Assembly (NCBI RefSeq): GCF_964204645.1
Contig: NC_134025.1
Location: 26,132,001 to 26,196,000, forward strand
DNA: 64,000 nt
DNA from: Tubulanus polymorphus
Taxonomy: Eukaryota; Nemertea; Palaeonemertea; Tubulaniformes; Tubulanidae
Reading direction: 5' to 3'
Of the stretch, positions 52,885-64,000 are shown in pieces. How positions within the stretch are numbered: the stretch's first letter is position 1; every line of letters starts with the position of its first letter. The notes beneath the pieces are model-generated. The model ran no database searches and had not been told where the DNA came from. It saw only the letters and a list, made by a program, of their open reading frames with translations. Position numbers and translations under genes: made by a program.

Positions 52885-55800
52885 ATGGCAGTTCCGAGAC
52901 TTACTGGAGCAATAAGGGCATTTTCAAATGTATGTGCTCAAGATAATAGTAGTAGTGATGGTGACGAAAATAGTGGACCAAGTCAGGATCTTAAACTGAA
53001 GCAGAAATGGAGAACACAGCAGATTGCAGAAAATCAGATGTCCTGGCAAAAACTGGCGAGTAAAATCACTCGCAGAATCAAAGCTGACAAGGATAATGTG
53101 ACCGCTATTCTCAGAGAATTGACTCAAGTTGCAAAGTTAATAGGTATGTTATCTTGCGTATACATCTTGTAGTCTTGACTTGAGTTAGATTTGAATGTGA
53201 ATAGTAAATTAACTGAGTTTAACCACCATATTAATTCACAAACCTGGTGTGAGCTTTATAATTTGTGGCTTTAATTTTAGTTGGTGTCGACGCCTTTCCT
53301 GAAGTAATCGAAGGCGCAGCTGTTCATTTGTTTCAAACGTTTTGCAATTCGACCGTCGTAAAGAACGCTGAGACGAACAAACTCCGCGCCATATTTGGTC
53401 CGTTTCCTGCTTCAGCGGCTACGAAAGCTTGTCAAGTGGTGCAAAGAATCGTGGCTCATTTACCCGATGATATCATAGATGAACTATGCACTGTTGATGA
53501 TGAAGTGAACGTGGCGAAGGAATTTGGAAAAAATATCAAATTTGAAGCTGCCGAGTTCCCCATTGTCGGAGAGTTGGAATTCAGTTCCGATACTGATTCG
53601 GAAGATGTTAATGTAGAGTTTGATATGAAATATTCGAATATCGACCACGCTTCTGCCGTTAAAGTTAACGACCGGCAAAAAACGTACAGCAAAAAGTATG
53701 ATGCGAACTGGCTTTTGGCCCAAATAGAATCGGAATTTGATTCCGAAAGTTCTGTGTCGGCTCCAGAAATGTGCACGACAGTGTTGAATATCTTGGCCAC
53801 GTCGAAGTCAGATGACGAACTCCAAAACGAGTTGTTTGAGTTACTCGGATTCGATAGGTTTGAGTTGATTCAAGAATTACTGCAACGACGCTTGCAGGTG
53901 GTGAAGTCCGCTGCAGATATGGAGAACGCCCTCGCATTTGTTAAAACTGCCAGTAAGACTCTCTAAGAGACCATTGTCAGATGTGAATACTATCACGTTT
54001 GTTTTACTGACTTGTCTTTTTATCTCTAATTTGATTAATTCCACAAATTTCTTATTCATTTTAAAGAAAAAATATATATTTCCTTCCAGCTACGCAGAAG
54101 GTCACACCTGAAAATCGTCCCAACTACGGCTGCCAAGTTACTGTCCAGGTATAAAGAGCAGTGTCTTGTACTTCCAATTAGAAGTAATATAATTACCAAC
54201 TTTGATGTCTTTGATGATATAAATCCTCATCATAAATTTTGCAGACAAGCCAAGAAAAGCATGTCCAGAAGCAAATGCGAAAAGATGAGAAGAAATTATT
54301 GAAAGGCAACAATAAATTAGACTCTGAGGATATGGCAACAGCTGCAGCTCTTGGATTTGATCCACACGCCCTACGCGCTAGCAGGTCAAGTTAAAAACGT
54401 TGATCACGAAATATTTGCGACATAGATTTACTGAAGCCTGGCCTTCAATGTCAAGTGTATTCTAATTGTAGGGAAGCATCGTTGATCGCGGCTATGAATC
54501 GACCGATGTTCAGTAATAGTAAACCGTATCAACAGGCACCAGAGGTCTATCCCTATGTGTTTGATTCTATGGTCGAAGCCCGTCAAGCTTCAGCCTTCAT
54601 ATCCGGCACAAAGGTAATACATCAAACCAAAAACAATCAATCTATAGAACGGAGTTGTTTTAGGACTTGTTTCTGTACGTAAAAGTTTTGATGATATTGT
54701 TTCTAGATGTATTTACCTGCTGAGTTCAATCGTAATAATACGTCAATGTACGAAGAAATTGATATACCTCCATCTCAAGGTAAAAGCATAGCAGATGTTG
54801 GTCGCCAGTTGGTACCTATATCAAGTCTTGATGAGGTAAATATATCATGATAAACTGAAGAATTGATTGCATGGGTATATCAGTTTTGTTTGATAGAATT
54901 TTTACATTTTCATTCATATCAACAGATTGGTCAGGTGGCATTTCAAGGTACAAAATCTCTGAATCGGATTCAGTCAGTAGTCTTTGATACAGCTTACAAA
55001 AGTAATGAGAACTTACTTATCTGCGCTCCAACTGGTGCTGGTAAAACCAATATCGCTATGTTGACCATTCTTCACGAAATCAAGCAGCATTTATCTCAAG
55101 GGGTTATCAAGAAAGATGAATTCAAGGTAACTAAAGATAAGACAAATCAGTGATGATGTTAAGACAGTAATCATAGAGTTCAAAAGTTTTACTGAAAGTT
55201 CAGCTTATCAACAAGCTTAGAAAATATCTTTGATTGAAAAAATAGTTTCCAATTATTTTCGCCAAATTATGATTTCAGGTAGTATATGTAGCACCGATGA
55301 AGGCTCTGGCTGCAGAAATGGTCAGAAATTTCGGTAAAAGACTTCAGCCGTTGGGTATTGCTGTGCGAGAGCTGACAGGTGACATGCAACTGACTAAAAT
55401 GGAAATTCTTAAGACTCAGGTATGAATAGTTAAATTTTCAACCTCAGATGAGTTCGCAATTGGGAAAATGATATTATTTCTATGTCTTGCAATTACAGAT
55501 GTTGGTAACAACTCCAGAAAAGTGGGATGTTGTAACGAGGAAAACTACTGGAGATGTGGCTTTATCGCAGCTCGTTAAACTTCTTATTATTGATGAGGTC
55601 CATTTACTTCATGATGATCGGGGTGCTGTGATTGAGAGTTTGGTAGCTAGGACATTGAGACAGGTATGATTCATAAGTCTTCCACGTTATTGAGAAAGTT
55701 CAGATCTGGTGTATTGATTCATATCTGTCGTGAACGTTTTTACAGGTTGAGTCATCGCAGAGCATGATCAGAATCGTAGGATTATCCGCTACTTTACCAA

Positions 55801-58800
55801 ACTATCTCGACGTCGCGAGGTTCCTACGCGTAAATCCTTATAAAGGACTGTTCTTTTTCGATGGAAGATTTAGGCCGGTGCCTCTCGGTCAAACGTTTAT
55901 AGGAATCAAAGCTATCGGTCGATTACAGCAATTACAAGATATGAATAAAGTCTGTTACGATAAGGTTTTTGAACAAGTGAAGAAAGGAGAACAGGTAGGA
56001 GATATAGCAATACTTGAATCATAAATAATATGGTTCATTAATCTAGTTCCACTTTTTAACTGCTGTTTTATATTGTCTTGTTGTATTAAAGGTGATGGTA
56101 TTTGTTCATGCGAGGAATGAAACAGTTCGAACTGCCATGACTTTACGAGAGTTGGCAAAAAATAAAGGTGATATGGGATCATTTTGTCCCGCTGATGGTC
56201 CCAGATTTGGTGAAGCTATGAAACAGGTAGATACATCATTTGTATGTATTAGGCCAGGAAAAAGAAGGATTTATTTAGTTATCATTAATACTTTATTTTA
56301 TCAAAGGTTATGAGATCTCGTAATAAAGAAATGAAGGAACTGTTTGCGGATGGGTTTAGTATTCATCATGCTGGTATGCTACGCTCTGATAGGAATATGG
56401 TTGAGAAATACTTCGCTGATGGTCACTTACGGGTGTTAGTTTGTACGGCCACGCTAGCTTGGGGTGTTAACTTACCAGCTCATGCAGTCATTATTAAGGT
56501 TTGTCTTTTATGAGAATATTTTTTATTGTAAACATAAGTTTTAAGAGAATATTTACACTGGGTAATATGAACACAGTAAAACACGTTAGAAGCAGAAATG
56601 AGATTGGTTCTTGTTATATACTTTCAGGGCACTCAAATATATGATGCAAAGCGAGGTACGTTCGTCGATCTCGGGATTCTAGATGTAATGCAGATATTTG
56701 GTCGAGCAGGTCGACCACAATTTGATAAATACGGTCACGGTACTATTATTACCACTCACGATATGTTGTCGCATTATTTGTCTCTGATGACTCGACAAAA
56801 TCCGATTGAAAGTCAATTCACAAACAGTCTGAATGATAACCTGAATGCCGAGGTAGGTCTTTTGAGATTTGACTAAGAATATATGCAAATGTTTTATTGG
56901 TACTGTTGTAAAGTTCTATGCGTTTCTTGTTTACCAGATATCACTCGGAACAGTAACAAACATTGATGAAGCAGTTAAATGGCTTAGTTACACGTACATG
57001 TTTGTAAGAATGCGATGTAACCCTCTAGTTTATGGAATCGGTTACAATACCATCCAGGTATTAAAAATCAAATATACAATGTATATTTATTCCACATTTT
57101 CGTGGAGCGTTGCTTTTCTTTCCACATTTTCGTGGAGCGTTGCTTTTCTTTCATGGTATGGAATTGTTATTGTTGTAGGAGGACCCCACTCTAGAGAATC
57201 ACCGGCGTGAACTTGTAGTAATCGCAGGTCGGGCTTTAGATAAAGCTCACATGATAAGATTTGATGAAAGAACCGGTTACATGGCGTGTACTGATCTCGG
57301 AAGAACGGCTAGTCACTTCTATATCAAATACGAAACGGTTGAGGTAGGGGAACAGTTTCTCAACTATGACAATGTCTGGGTTAGATCACAATCTTGACTG
57401 ATTAGAACTGAATGGCATTTATTGTACACATTCGATATTTTTCTATAGGTTTTCAATGAAATGTTCGGCGCACTGATGACTGAGGCGGATGTATTCTCAA
57501 TGGTATCACAAGCTCAGGAATTTCAACAAATTAAGGTATACAATGTACATGTATTTAGTTACTGGGATATATTTCTCAAATACAGCCAACACAAACCATT
57601 CAGCTTAATATGAAAGACCAATTTGAGAATGAAGAATAGAGTCTGAAATGTTTCCTTAAGCTTGTTGTGTATTCAACATTTCGACTATATCCTAATAGTC
57701 ATCCTCGGCAGGAATTCTCTGATTCTTTGTGTAGGATTTCATATTATCATTACAAGATGGACAGCGCTTGCATCTGATTAAGCTTAGTTTAATTTAACGT
57801 CTAAACTTTTATTTATAATTAAAAGGTTCGCGATGAAGAAATGGAAGAACTAGAGTTTCATCATCACGATAGTTGTGTTATGCCAGCAGCTGGTGGAGTC
57901 GAAAATGCGCATGGAAAAGTGAACATTCTGCTGCAGACTTATATCTCCAGACGAGGTGTCGATAGTTTCTCATTGATTTCTGATCTATCTTACGTTGCTC
58001 AGGTAACAAAACAAAGTTTCTATATTTTTTGATACGTTTGAACAAATTTTCACATTCTCTCGTTTGATTACAGAATTCCGGCCGTATCACTAGAGCGCTG
58101 TTTGAGATCGCTTTACGGAAAGGTTGGCCGATAATGGCTGGACGACTGCTCATGTTGAGTAAAGTCATCGATAAGAGACTTTGGGAGTTCGAACATCCGT
58201 TACGACAATTCACCGTCTTATCTCCTGAAATCCTGCACAAAATTGAAGTGAAAAAACTCACTATTGATAAACTAAGGGAGATGGATTCTAAAGAAATAGG
58301 TAATTATAACGCTTAAAGAGTTTAGATTATCAGAATGCTATTCATTCATTTGATACATTATGTTTAACATTATAGGACATTTAATTCATCATGTAAGGAT
58401 GGGTGGAATGGTGAAGAAGTGTGTCGAACAGTTTCCAACTATTGGATTAGAAGCTACAATCCAACCGATTACACGAACTGTGTTACGAGTGCGATTGACC
58501 GTTACACCTGAGTTTACGTGGAACGATAAAATACACGGCAGCGGTTCGGAACCGTTCTGGATCTGGGTAGAAGATCCCGATAACAATCACATCTATCATT
58601 CCGAGTACTTTCTACTTCAAAAGAAACAGGTATGATTTAGATAATAAGTGAATTCACAATTGATGATGTTTAGATAGATATATTTTTCAAACATTTCAAG
58701 GTTTTAACTAAATCTTATCATCGGAGAAACAAATATTTATGTTTCTCTGATGGTGAGATTTAGTAATTATTAGGGCCCGGTTCCACAGTTGTGGGTTAGA

Positions 58801-60665
58801 GGTATCTCTTGAGTTTATGTCAAAGTTCATTTGCAATAACTGTGGAACCGGATCCAGAAGAATAGATTTATATGAGCCTAATTGATTGTGGGTTCATTTA
58901 TCATCTTCGAAATATCCGAGAATATATCAGTCGACCATTAGTTTACATTAGTAAGTTTAATTATGAGAGAAATGCTGAACAAGTTTGCATCATTTCGGAT
59001 TATATTTTAGGTCGTACAGCAAGATCCGCAGTCAATACTCTTCACAATTCCGATTTTCGATCCATTACCGACGCAGTATATAATACGAGCTATATCTGAT
59101 CGCTGGTTGAAATCGGAAACGACTCATGCGATTTCATTCCAGCATCTTATTCTACCCGAAAGGCATCCTCCTCATACAGGTACATTTTTGTTGTCTTTAC
59201 TCTTTTCTTGTGTAACATATTCTGACGAAATGAAAGTGAATTGATGACCTGTTAATTCTTTCTTTCTCGTAGAACTGTTAGATTTACAGCCGCTGCCGAT
59301 ATCTGCTCTGAATGACGTTCGATTGGAATCGTTGTATAAATATACTCACTTCAATCCTGTACAGACACAGATATTTCATACGCTGTATCACACAGACTGT
59401 AACGTACTACTCGGAGCCCCGACTGGATCGGGGAAAACCGTTGCCGCTGAAATGGCTATTTTTAGAGTATTCCGTATCTTTCCTAAAATGAAGGTATGCA
59501 TCACTGGATGATGTTCATTCATGAGTTATATCTCATTGTGAGTTTGATATGTGTTAGTTGTAATATATCTAACGTAGGTAGTGTACCGAAAATTCATTCA
59601 TATCTTCTTTGACCTTCATGTATTGTTTTATAGGCTGTTTATATCGCACCATTGAAGGCTTTAGTTCGAGAACGTATGGAGGACTGGAAAATACGAATAG
59701 AACAGAAACTTGGCCGAAAGTAAGTGTTTGGATGGATATTGTCACAATTCAAGAGTAGATTGAAATCATATTTTGTCTGAAGTTCTGCATCCTAACAGTC
59801 GCCATGATCTGATGGATAATTTAAAATATATTTTGCAGAGTTGTAGAATTGACTGGAGATGTTACGCCGGATATGAGAGCTATAAAAGCGGCTGATTTGA
59901 TTATTACGACTCCTGAGAAGTGGGATGGTATCAGTCGAAGTTGGCAGAACCGTAGTTACGTACAGGATGTCGCTCTATTAGTCATTGATGAAATTCATCT
60001 TCTCGGTAAGGAGTGCTTATTTGAATTAGACTGATTTTAATCAAATCATTTGAATTGATGTTGCCATTTATATCATATGTTCGATTACAGGTGATGACCG
60101 TGGACCCGTTTTAGAAGTAATAGTCTCGAGAACTAATTTCATATCATCTCACACATCAAAAGCAGTCCGAGTTGTCGGTTTGTCGACTGCCTTGGCAAAC
60201 GCTCGTGATCTAGCTGATTGGCTCGGTATAAAACAAGTAAGTTAGCGAGTAATCAATTGGTGAAGAGGGTCAGTGCTTTCAAAGCTATTTAATATTTTGT
60301 AATGATTTTCAGATGGGGCTGTTCAATTTCCGACCGTCCGTTAGACCGGTTCCGTTGGAGGCTCACATTCAAGGCTTCCCGGGGAAACATTACTGTCCAA
60401 GAATGGCGACTATGAACAAGCCAACTTTCCAAGGTATTCATCGCTATTTTTAGTATGATTTTGAAATATTGGGATTTACGGTGAAGTTTTTATTATGTAT
60501 TTGATGTATTTGTTAATTCTAGCGATCAAGTCTCATTCTCCTGTTAAACCGGTGCTGATATTTGTGTCGAGTAGACGTCAGACTCGATTAACAGCTCTTG
60601 ATTTAATCGCGTTCTTAGCCGCTGATGACAATCCTAAACAATGGTTACACATGCCTGAAGCTGAG
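52885..60665 (+). CDS. ASCC3: ASCC3 helicase, ASC-1 complex (3' part not in window)
   Basis: Twenty-six coding exons, all frame-consistent: 52885-53143, 53281-53952, 54090-54148, 54245-54384, 54472-54613, 54707-54835, 54926-55126, 55279-55419, 55499-55663, 55746-55994, 56092-56226, 56307-56498, 56628-56852, 56938-57057, 57179-57343, 57449-57535, 57826-58002, 58074-58299, 58376-58629, 59011-59179, 59273-59493, 59634-59719, 59839-60005, 60091-60236, 60313-60433, 60523-60665. They give 1597 codons; human ASCC3 has about 2200 residues. The start MAVPRLTGA matches the family N-terminus. Cassette 1 has APTGAGKT (about residue 503), [17 protein letters not shown] and [12 protein letters not shown], followed by its Sec63 unit. 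Cassette 2 has GAPTGSGKT (about 1349), DEIH and [12 protein letters not shown]3 is a Brr2-like 3'-5' helicase that unwinds DNA for ALKBH3 alkylation repair and splits collided ribosomes. Motifs V-VI and Sec63 of cassette 2 are absent from the window. Confidence 0.95.
54926..56852 (+). other. ASCC3 helicase cassette 1
   Basis: Seven exons (7-13) cover RecA-like domains 1 and 2. All catalytic motifs are intact: Walker A, TTPEKWD, DEVH, SAT, the HHAGM motif and GRAGRP. The cassette therefore looks ATPase-competent. Confidence 0.9.
57091..57150. repeat. Perfect 30-bp tandem duplication in ASCC3 intron 14
   Basis: Two identical 30-bp units, each beginning TCCACATTTTCGTGG, lie head to tail. Identity implies a recent event or an assembly artefact. 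Confidence 0.9.
58707..58764 (+). ncRNA. Candidate hairpin RNA in ASCC3 intron 19
   Basis: A 25-nt arm at 58707-58731 and a 25-nt arm at 58740-58764 pair along their full length if three G-U wobbles are allowed, around an 8-nt loop AATATTTA. It lies inside the ASCC3 intron at 58630-59010. It could be a young miRNA-like hairpin or a palindromic repeat relic; there is no evidence of expression. Confidence 0.35.
58777..58851. repeat. Inverted repeat, MITE-like ends
   Basis: CCGGTTCCACAGTT (58777-58790) and AACTGTGGAACCGG (58838-58851) are perfect inverted arms around 47 nt. A related sequence occurs at 4378-4398. It begins 12 bp after the hairpin at 58707-58764. Confidence 0.65.
59273..60665 (+). 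other. ASCC3 helicase cassette 2 (incomplete)
   Basis: Exons 21-26 encode RecA domain 1 with [28 protein letters not shown] and STALAN, and the start of RecA domain 2 ([14 protein letters not shown]). Exons stop at [10 protein letters not shown]. The HHAGL, motif V and motif VI parts do not follow in the next 3.3 kb. Confidence 0.9.
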
Positions 60666-61064
60666 GTAATAATTTTAGTTTCTATGTATCTGCTCAAAAG
60701 CTTTGAGGATACTATTGAGGCAGTAGCTAGGCTATACGTAGATTTAAGACTACTTATTGCTATATAAGCCAAGATCAGAAATTTCTGATTCGAAATCAAA
60801 GATATATTTGTTAAATGGCCTTGTACAGATATAATGTACAAATTTTACAAACTCATATTTTATATTTTAGTGATGCAATTTATTTCTATAGCAGTTATGC
60901 AAATTATTCAGACTCACTTGTATCTTCATATAATGTCTCTATAATCCACGTATTCACTGCTTTTTCGAGAATCGTGTTATTTACACTTTCTTTGATTAAT
61001 CTTTCCTTTGGATTAATTGCTTGTGATTCATGAATACAATGTATATTGGTTTATACGACAAAAC

Positions 61065-61211
61065 GATGGATAGTCAGATACATTTATTCACCAATTGACA
61101 CTAAATCAATGGCTAGTGAGATACATTTATTCACCTTTTATTCACCAATTGACCACAGAGTAATGGATAGTCACATATATTTATTCAGCTCTAATTAACC
61201 AATTGAATGAC
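61065..61211. repeat. Three-copy imperfect tandem repeat
   Basis: Units starting ATGGATAGTC, ATGGCTAGTG and ATGGATAGTC each contain ACATTTATTCA or ATATTTATTCA and then CCAATTGA. Unit length is 43-54 bp. Confidence 0.7.
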
Positions 61212-63274
61212 CATTTCAGATCATACTTTGATATAAAGCGCAGGCGTGTGTGGTGTCTATATTAAATACCGAGCAATCAATCTCGTTATAAACATTTTCA
61301 TTACCTCAATGCTAACAAACCGTGCATTAACGCATTATCAGATGTCCCTTGTAATGAATGTATTAATTACGTGGATTTGAAGGCAGAATATCTGAACATA
61401 ACGCGTTAACGTGATCGACAAAAAATTGCATTTTCGACGGCACGGATTGATTAATCCGGAAATAATATCCGTACTTTTTTCTGGGAATATTTCTCGTGGC
61501 CGATCTATTATATCATGTACCGTGATAGATTGTAAATGACAGTTTGCGCCGGCTGCAAAACGACGTTCCTAGTTATAGCAACCCCAGAATTGATGACCTG
61601 ATGAGAAACGGTTCCGGCATACAAATTATATGGATTTTTTTGTGTATTGTACCGCGCGACAGTGAGCCTTTTTGGTGATGAAGTAGATTTCATTTGTAGT
61701 CTCCGACTCGGCAGTCATTACGTAATTATTTCACGGCATATGCTCGGAGATGACAAGTATTATGCGCGGCTTCATTAGTCTTGACCGCATTTAACGACTG
61801 ACACCAGTTGTGTCTGGACTACGTAGCGGTACTTACACGGATAAATCAGTTCAGACCGGCAGAGAGTCTCTGAATAAAATACTCTCATTTACTGTATTAC
61901 TCATTTGAAGATATAACTGGATTACAGAAATGAAGGGTTAAAGAACCCATGGGGCCTGTTTAATACACAAAAACTAGTTAGACTGGAATATTTAACTGAA
62001 GGATCTCTCCAGCGGCTAGGCTAAGTTTATTGAGTACAGCTCTCGACGTAATTGTATAATGGATTTTGTAAAACATATTTCTCGCTGTTTTGGATGCTTG
62101 AAAAAGATAAGTTTGTAATCAACCCACACGCTTCATAGAGAAGGGTTTGTTAGGAATTTTTGTGTGAAAGCAGTAGCGCATTGCATTATCGACCTCATCA
62201 GCTTCTTCATTGACATTAAAACAGAATATTTCCGTGGCTTAATGGATTTTATGAATCAACTGAATGAATTCAACGTTGTGTGCAATTTTATCTGCATATG
62301 AAGCAAAACTAAAAATCTTTGTTTTATAACTTGTGGCGGAGTATGTTACTAAATGTAGAGATGATGCCATATAAGTACTCGTGTACAGAACAGTTCTTGC
62401 AGGGTTTTTTCTCGAGTCGTAGAGGAATTCTCATTGATTCGGCGGTGCAGGAAAAGGCCTGATGGCATTTGATCAGATCAGAAAACTCCGTGCTCGATCG
62501 TCGATAAAAACATCAATATTCATGTGTGTAATATTTTAGTATATCATATCTGGCGATGACATTTTGGCTTTGAATACCATAGTTACTTCGATGGACATTT
62601 TATGTACCAGTACTCTGATTAGAACTGTGTTTTTATCGAAATGTTTTGGTTTGAGCTCGCGGATTATACGCAGCTGTTTAATGGATAAACTCTGTTTGAA
62701 AATTGTTACAATCTTTGGTCGTTATTTCCAGTCGGGTTTGTCGCTGGCTTTTAGTTTTGTTTGCGTACACGCCGTCGAGAGAACGACATACTCTAAGTGA
62801 TTATCGTGTTTCCGAAGAAGTCTTTGCGATTAACTTTGCGAATTACTGTCGACGATATTTTCGCTGGATTTTTTTTGCGAAACTACGTATACTCGCTAAA
62901 AATTTGAATAATAACATCTTATTACTGAGATTCATCAACTAGAGCATCACTTTTCCGAATGGATCGTCACTACCAGCATACACGACAAGATCGCGGCAAA
63001 CAATTCGCTATTCTGCCATGAGGCATTATGTGTGACCGGATTTTTCAGAACGGAATTGATCATACGTGGTTGGATCCGAGAACGTTAATAAAGACGTCTA
63101 GCGATGACGCTGCACCTGAAAATGATTCCGTCTTCGTCTACACTTATGCATCGCGAAGCATTTGTTTTAATCAGACGGTGATTGTGTCTGACAACATTGT
63201 GTCTGATTTTCATTCGCAAGCAGATTAAGCCGGATTTGATATCGGTTTCATGTTCTTCTATGGGGGATACGTAT

Positions 63275-63600
63275 GTTTGCATTTTTCATAGCTTAGTTAC
63301 GGATACGGAGTGGTTGATGTCGAGTCTAGTGGAATAAACAACATCCAAGTATAACGTTGCGTCTCTGATGACCGAAATCATTTAAGCGATAGTAGATATT
63401 TTTACGATGCCGTTTCTTTTGTGTGCTTAGGAATTGTTGGAGATGCGTCTATTTACATTTTTTATAGCCCAGCTCTAATAAATGGAATATACCAGACATA
63501 ACTGTAACGTTGCGTGTGTGATGACCGAAATTATCAAAAGTGGTACTTAATATTTCAAAGATTGCGATCTAAGTTGCGCGATTAGGAATTGTCAGCAGTT
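63275..63600. repeat. Diverged tandem duplication upstream of terminal gene
   Basis: CATTTTTCATAGCTTAG...ATAACGTTGCGTCTCTGATGACCGAAAT...TTAGGAATTGT recurs about 150-175 bp later as CATTTTTTATAGCCCAG...GTAACGTTGCGTGTGTGATGACCGAAAT...TTAGGAATTGT. Confidence 0.65.
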
Positions 63601-63828
63601 CTCTATTAATTGCTGGTGCGTAGACTGTAACTGTATTATCGCGTAAGAATTATTACTGTAAGATTTGTACCCATAAAAGCTAATGAAGTGTCGTGGTGAC
63701 AGACTCACTATCCCGACAATGTCAAGTTATTGGTTTGTCGATACACTCGGTGATCGTTGAAGTGTCTGCTATTAATTGGCTCATCTCATCAGACGGATCG
63801 TTGCGTTACGGATAAATGATAGTCTAAA

Positions 63829-64000
63829 ATGCTGTTAGTCATGCGGAGAATATGTTTGAAATTTATAACGTTCAAGAAATTCGCTCTGTCAATCGTCGTC
63901 GTTTATTTCGTGATGCTTCTCTATTTTATGCGGACGTCGTTTGAAGGCAGTCGACTGTTCGGTGTTTCGGATTCGCCGCGGGAACGATACGAATCGAAGA
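63829..64000 (+). CDS. N-terminus of a type II membrane protein (cut by window end)
   Basis: An ATG at 63829 opens a frame that stays open for 57 codons to the window end. A short basic cytoplasmic segment (MLLVMRRICLKFITFKK) is followed by one hydrophobic span (FALSIVVVYFVMLLYFM) and then a hydrophilic stem (RTSFEGSRLFG, then SDSPRERYESK). This layout is typical of Golgi glycosyltransferases and sulfotransferases, but the catalytic domain lies outside, so the family cannot be named. Stops upstream in the same frame support this start. The gene is on the same strand as ASCC3 and follows its last visible exon by 3.2 kb. Confidence 0.5.
   Translation, partial: MLLVMRRICLKFITFKKFALSIVVVYFVMLLYFMRTSFEGSRLFGVSDSPRERYESK

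Larger units (their letters stand above)
60666..63828. other. Long ASCC3 intron or intergenic region
   Basis: A good donor (GAG/GTAATA) follows the last ASCC3 exon, but no acceptor-plus-helicase exon is visible. A three-copy repeat lies at 61065-61211 and a diverged duplication at about 63275-63600. The open frame 63028-63228 (66 residues) has no family resemblance. The sequence becomes CpG-richer towards 63.8 kb, consistent with a 5' region of the next gene. Confidence 0.45.

Noticed and set aside
1-64000. CRISPR arrays, operons, riboswitches or rRNA genes
   Set aside because: None seen; gene structure is eukaryotic throughout and tandem repeats are short and without spacers.

Overview
This is a 64-kb piece of an invertebrate animal nuclear genome. 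It is AT-rich but keeps CpG. Genes are built from many short exons with GT-AG introns, there are no bacterial-type operons, and the recognisable proteins are ancient animal families. Retention of many small introns and of an MPP8-type chromodomain gene suggests a slowly evolving bilaterian (a lophotrochozoan such as a mollusc, annelid or brachiopod, or an ambulacrarian). The exact group cannot be fixed from sequence alone.

Layout. (1) 1-3211, minus: an MPP8-like chromodomain protein, whose 3' part lies beyond the window start. (2) 5005-15405, minus: a coiled-coil protein with an acidic N-terminus and a C-terminal CAP-Gly domain, 13 exons. (3) 10226-18438, minus: exons of an unrecognised gene that interleave with gene 2 on the same strand. 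(4) 19479-23820, plus: an FLVCR-family transporter, 10 exons, 515 residues. (5) 27272-50676, minus: ARID1 (BAF250), the ARID subunit of the BAF chromatin remodeller, 18 coding exons, 2380 residues. (6) 52885-60665, plus: ASCC3, 26 coding exons that stop inside the second helicase cassette. (7) 63829-64000, plus: the first codons of a type II membrane protein cut by the window end.

Genes 3 and 4 are arranged head to head, as are 5 and 6. Genes 4 and 5 converge. MPP8-like and ARID1 are both chromatin proteins, but nothing in the sequence shows that the neighbours form one pathway; they read as ordinary housekeeping genes.

The non-coding part holds decayed MITE-like elements, several short tandem duplications, a 25-bp stem hairpin in an ASCC3 intron and an RFX X-box in a large ARID1 intron. 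The observations most worth following are the interleaved minus-strand genes (possibly one complex locus), the CAP-Gly protein with unusual architecture, and the abrupt end of ASCC3 exons followed by a new gene start. No clearly new biological system was found.
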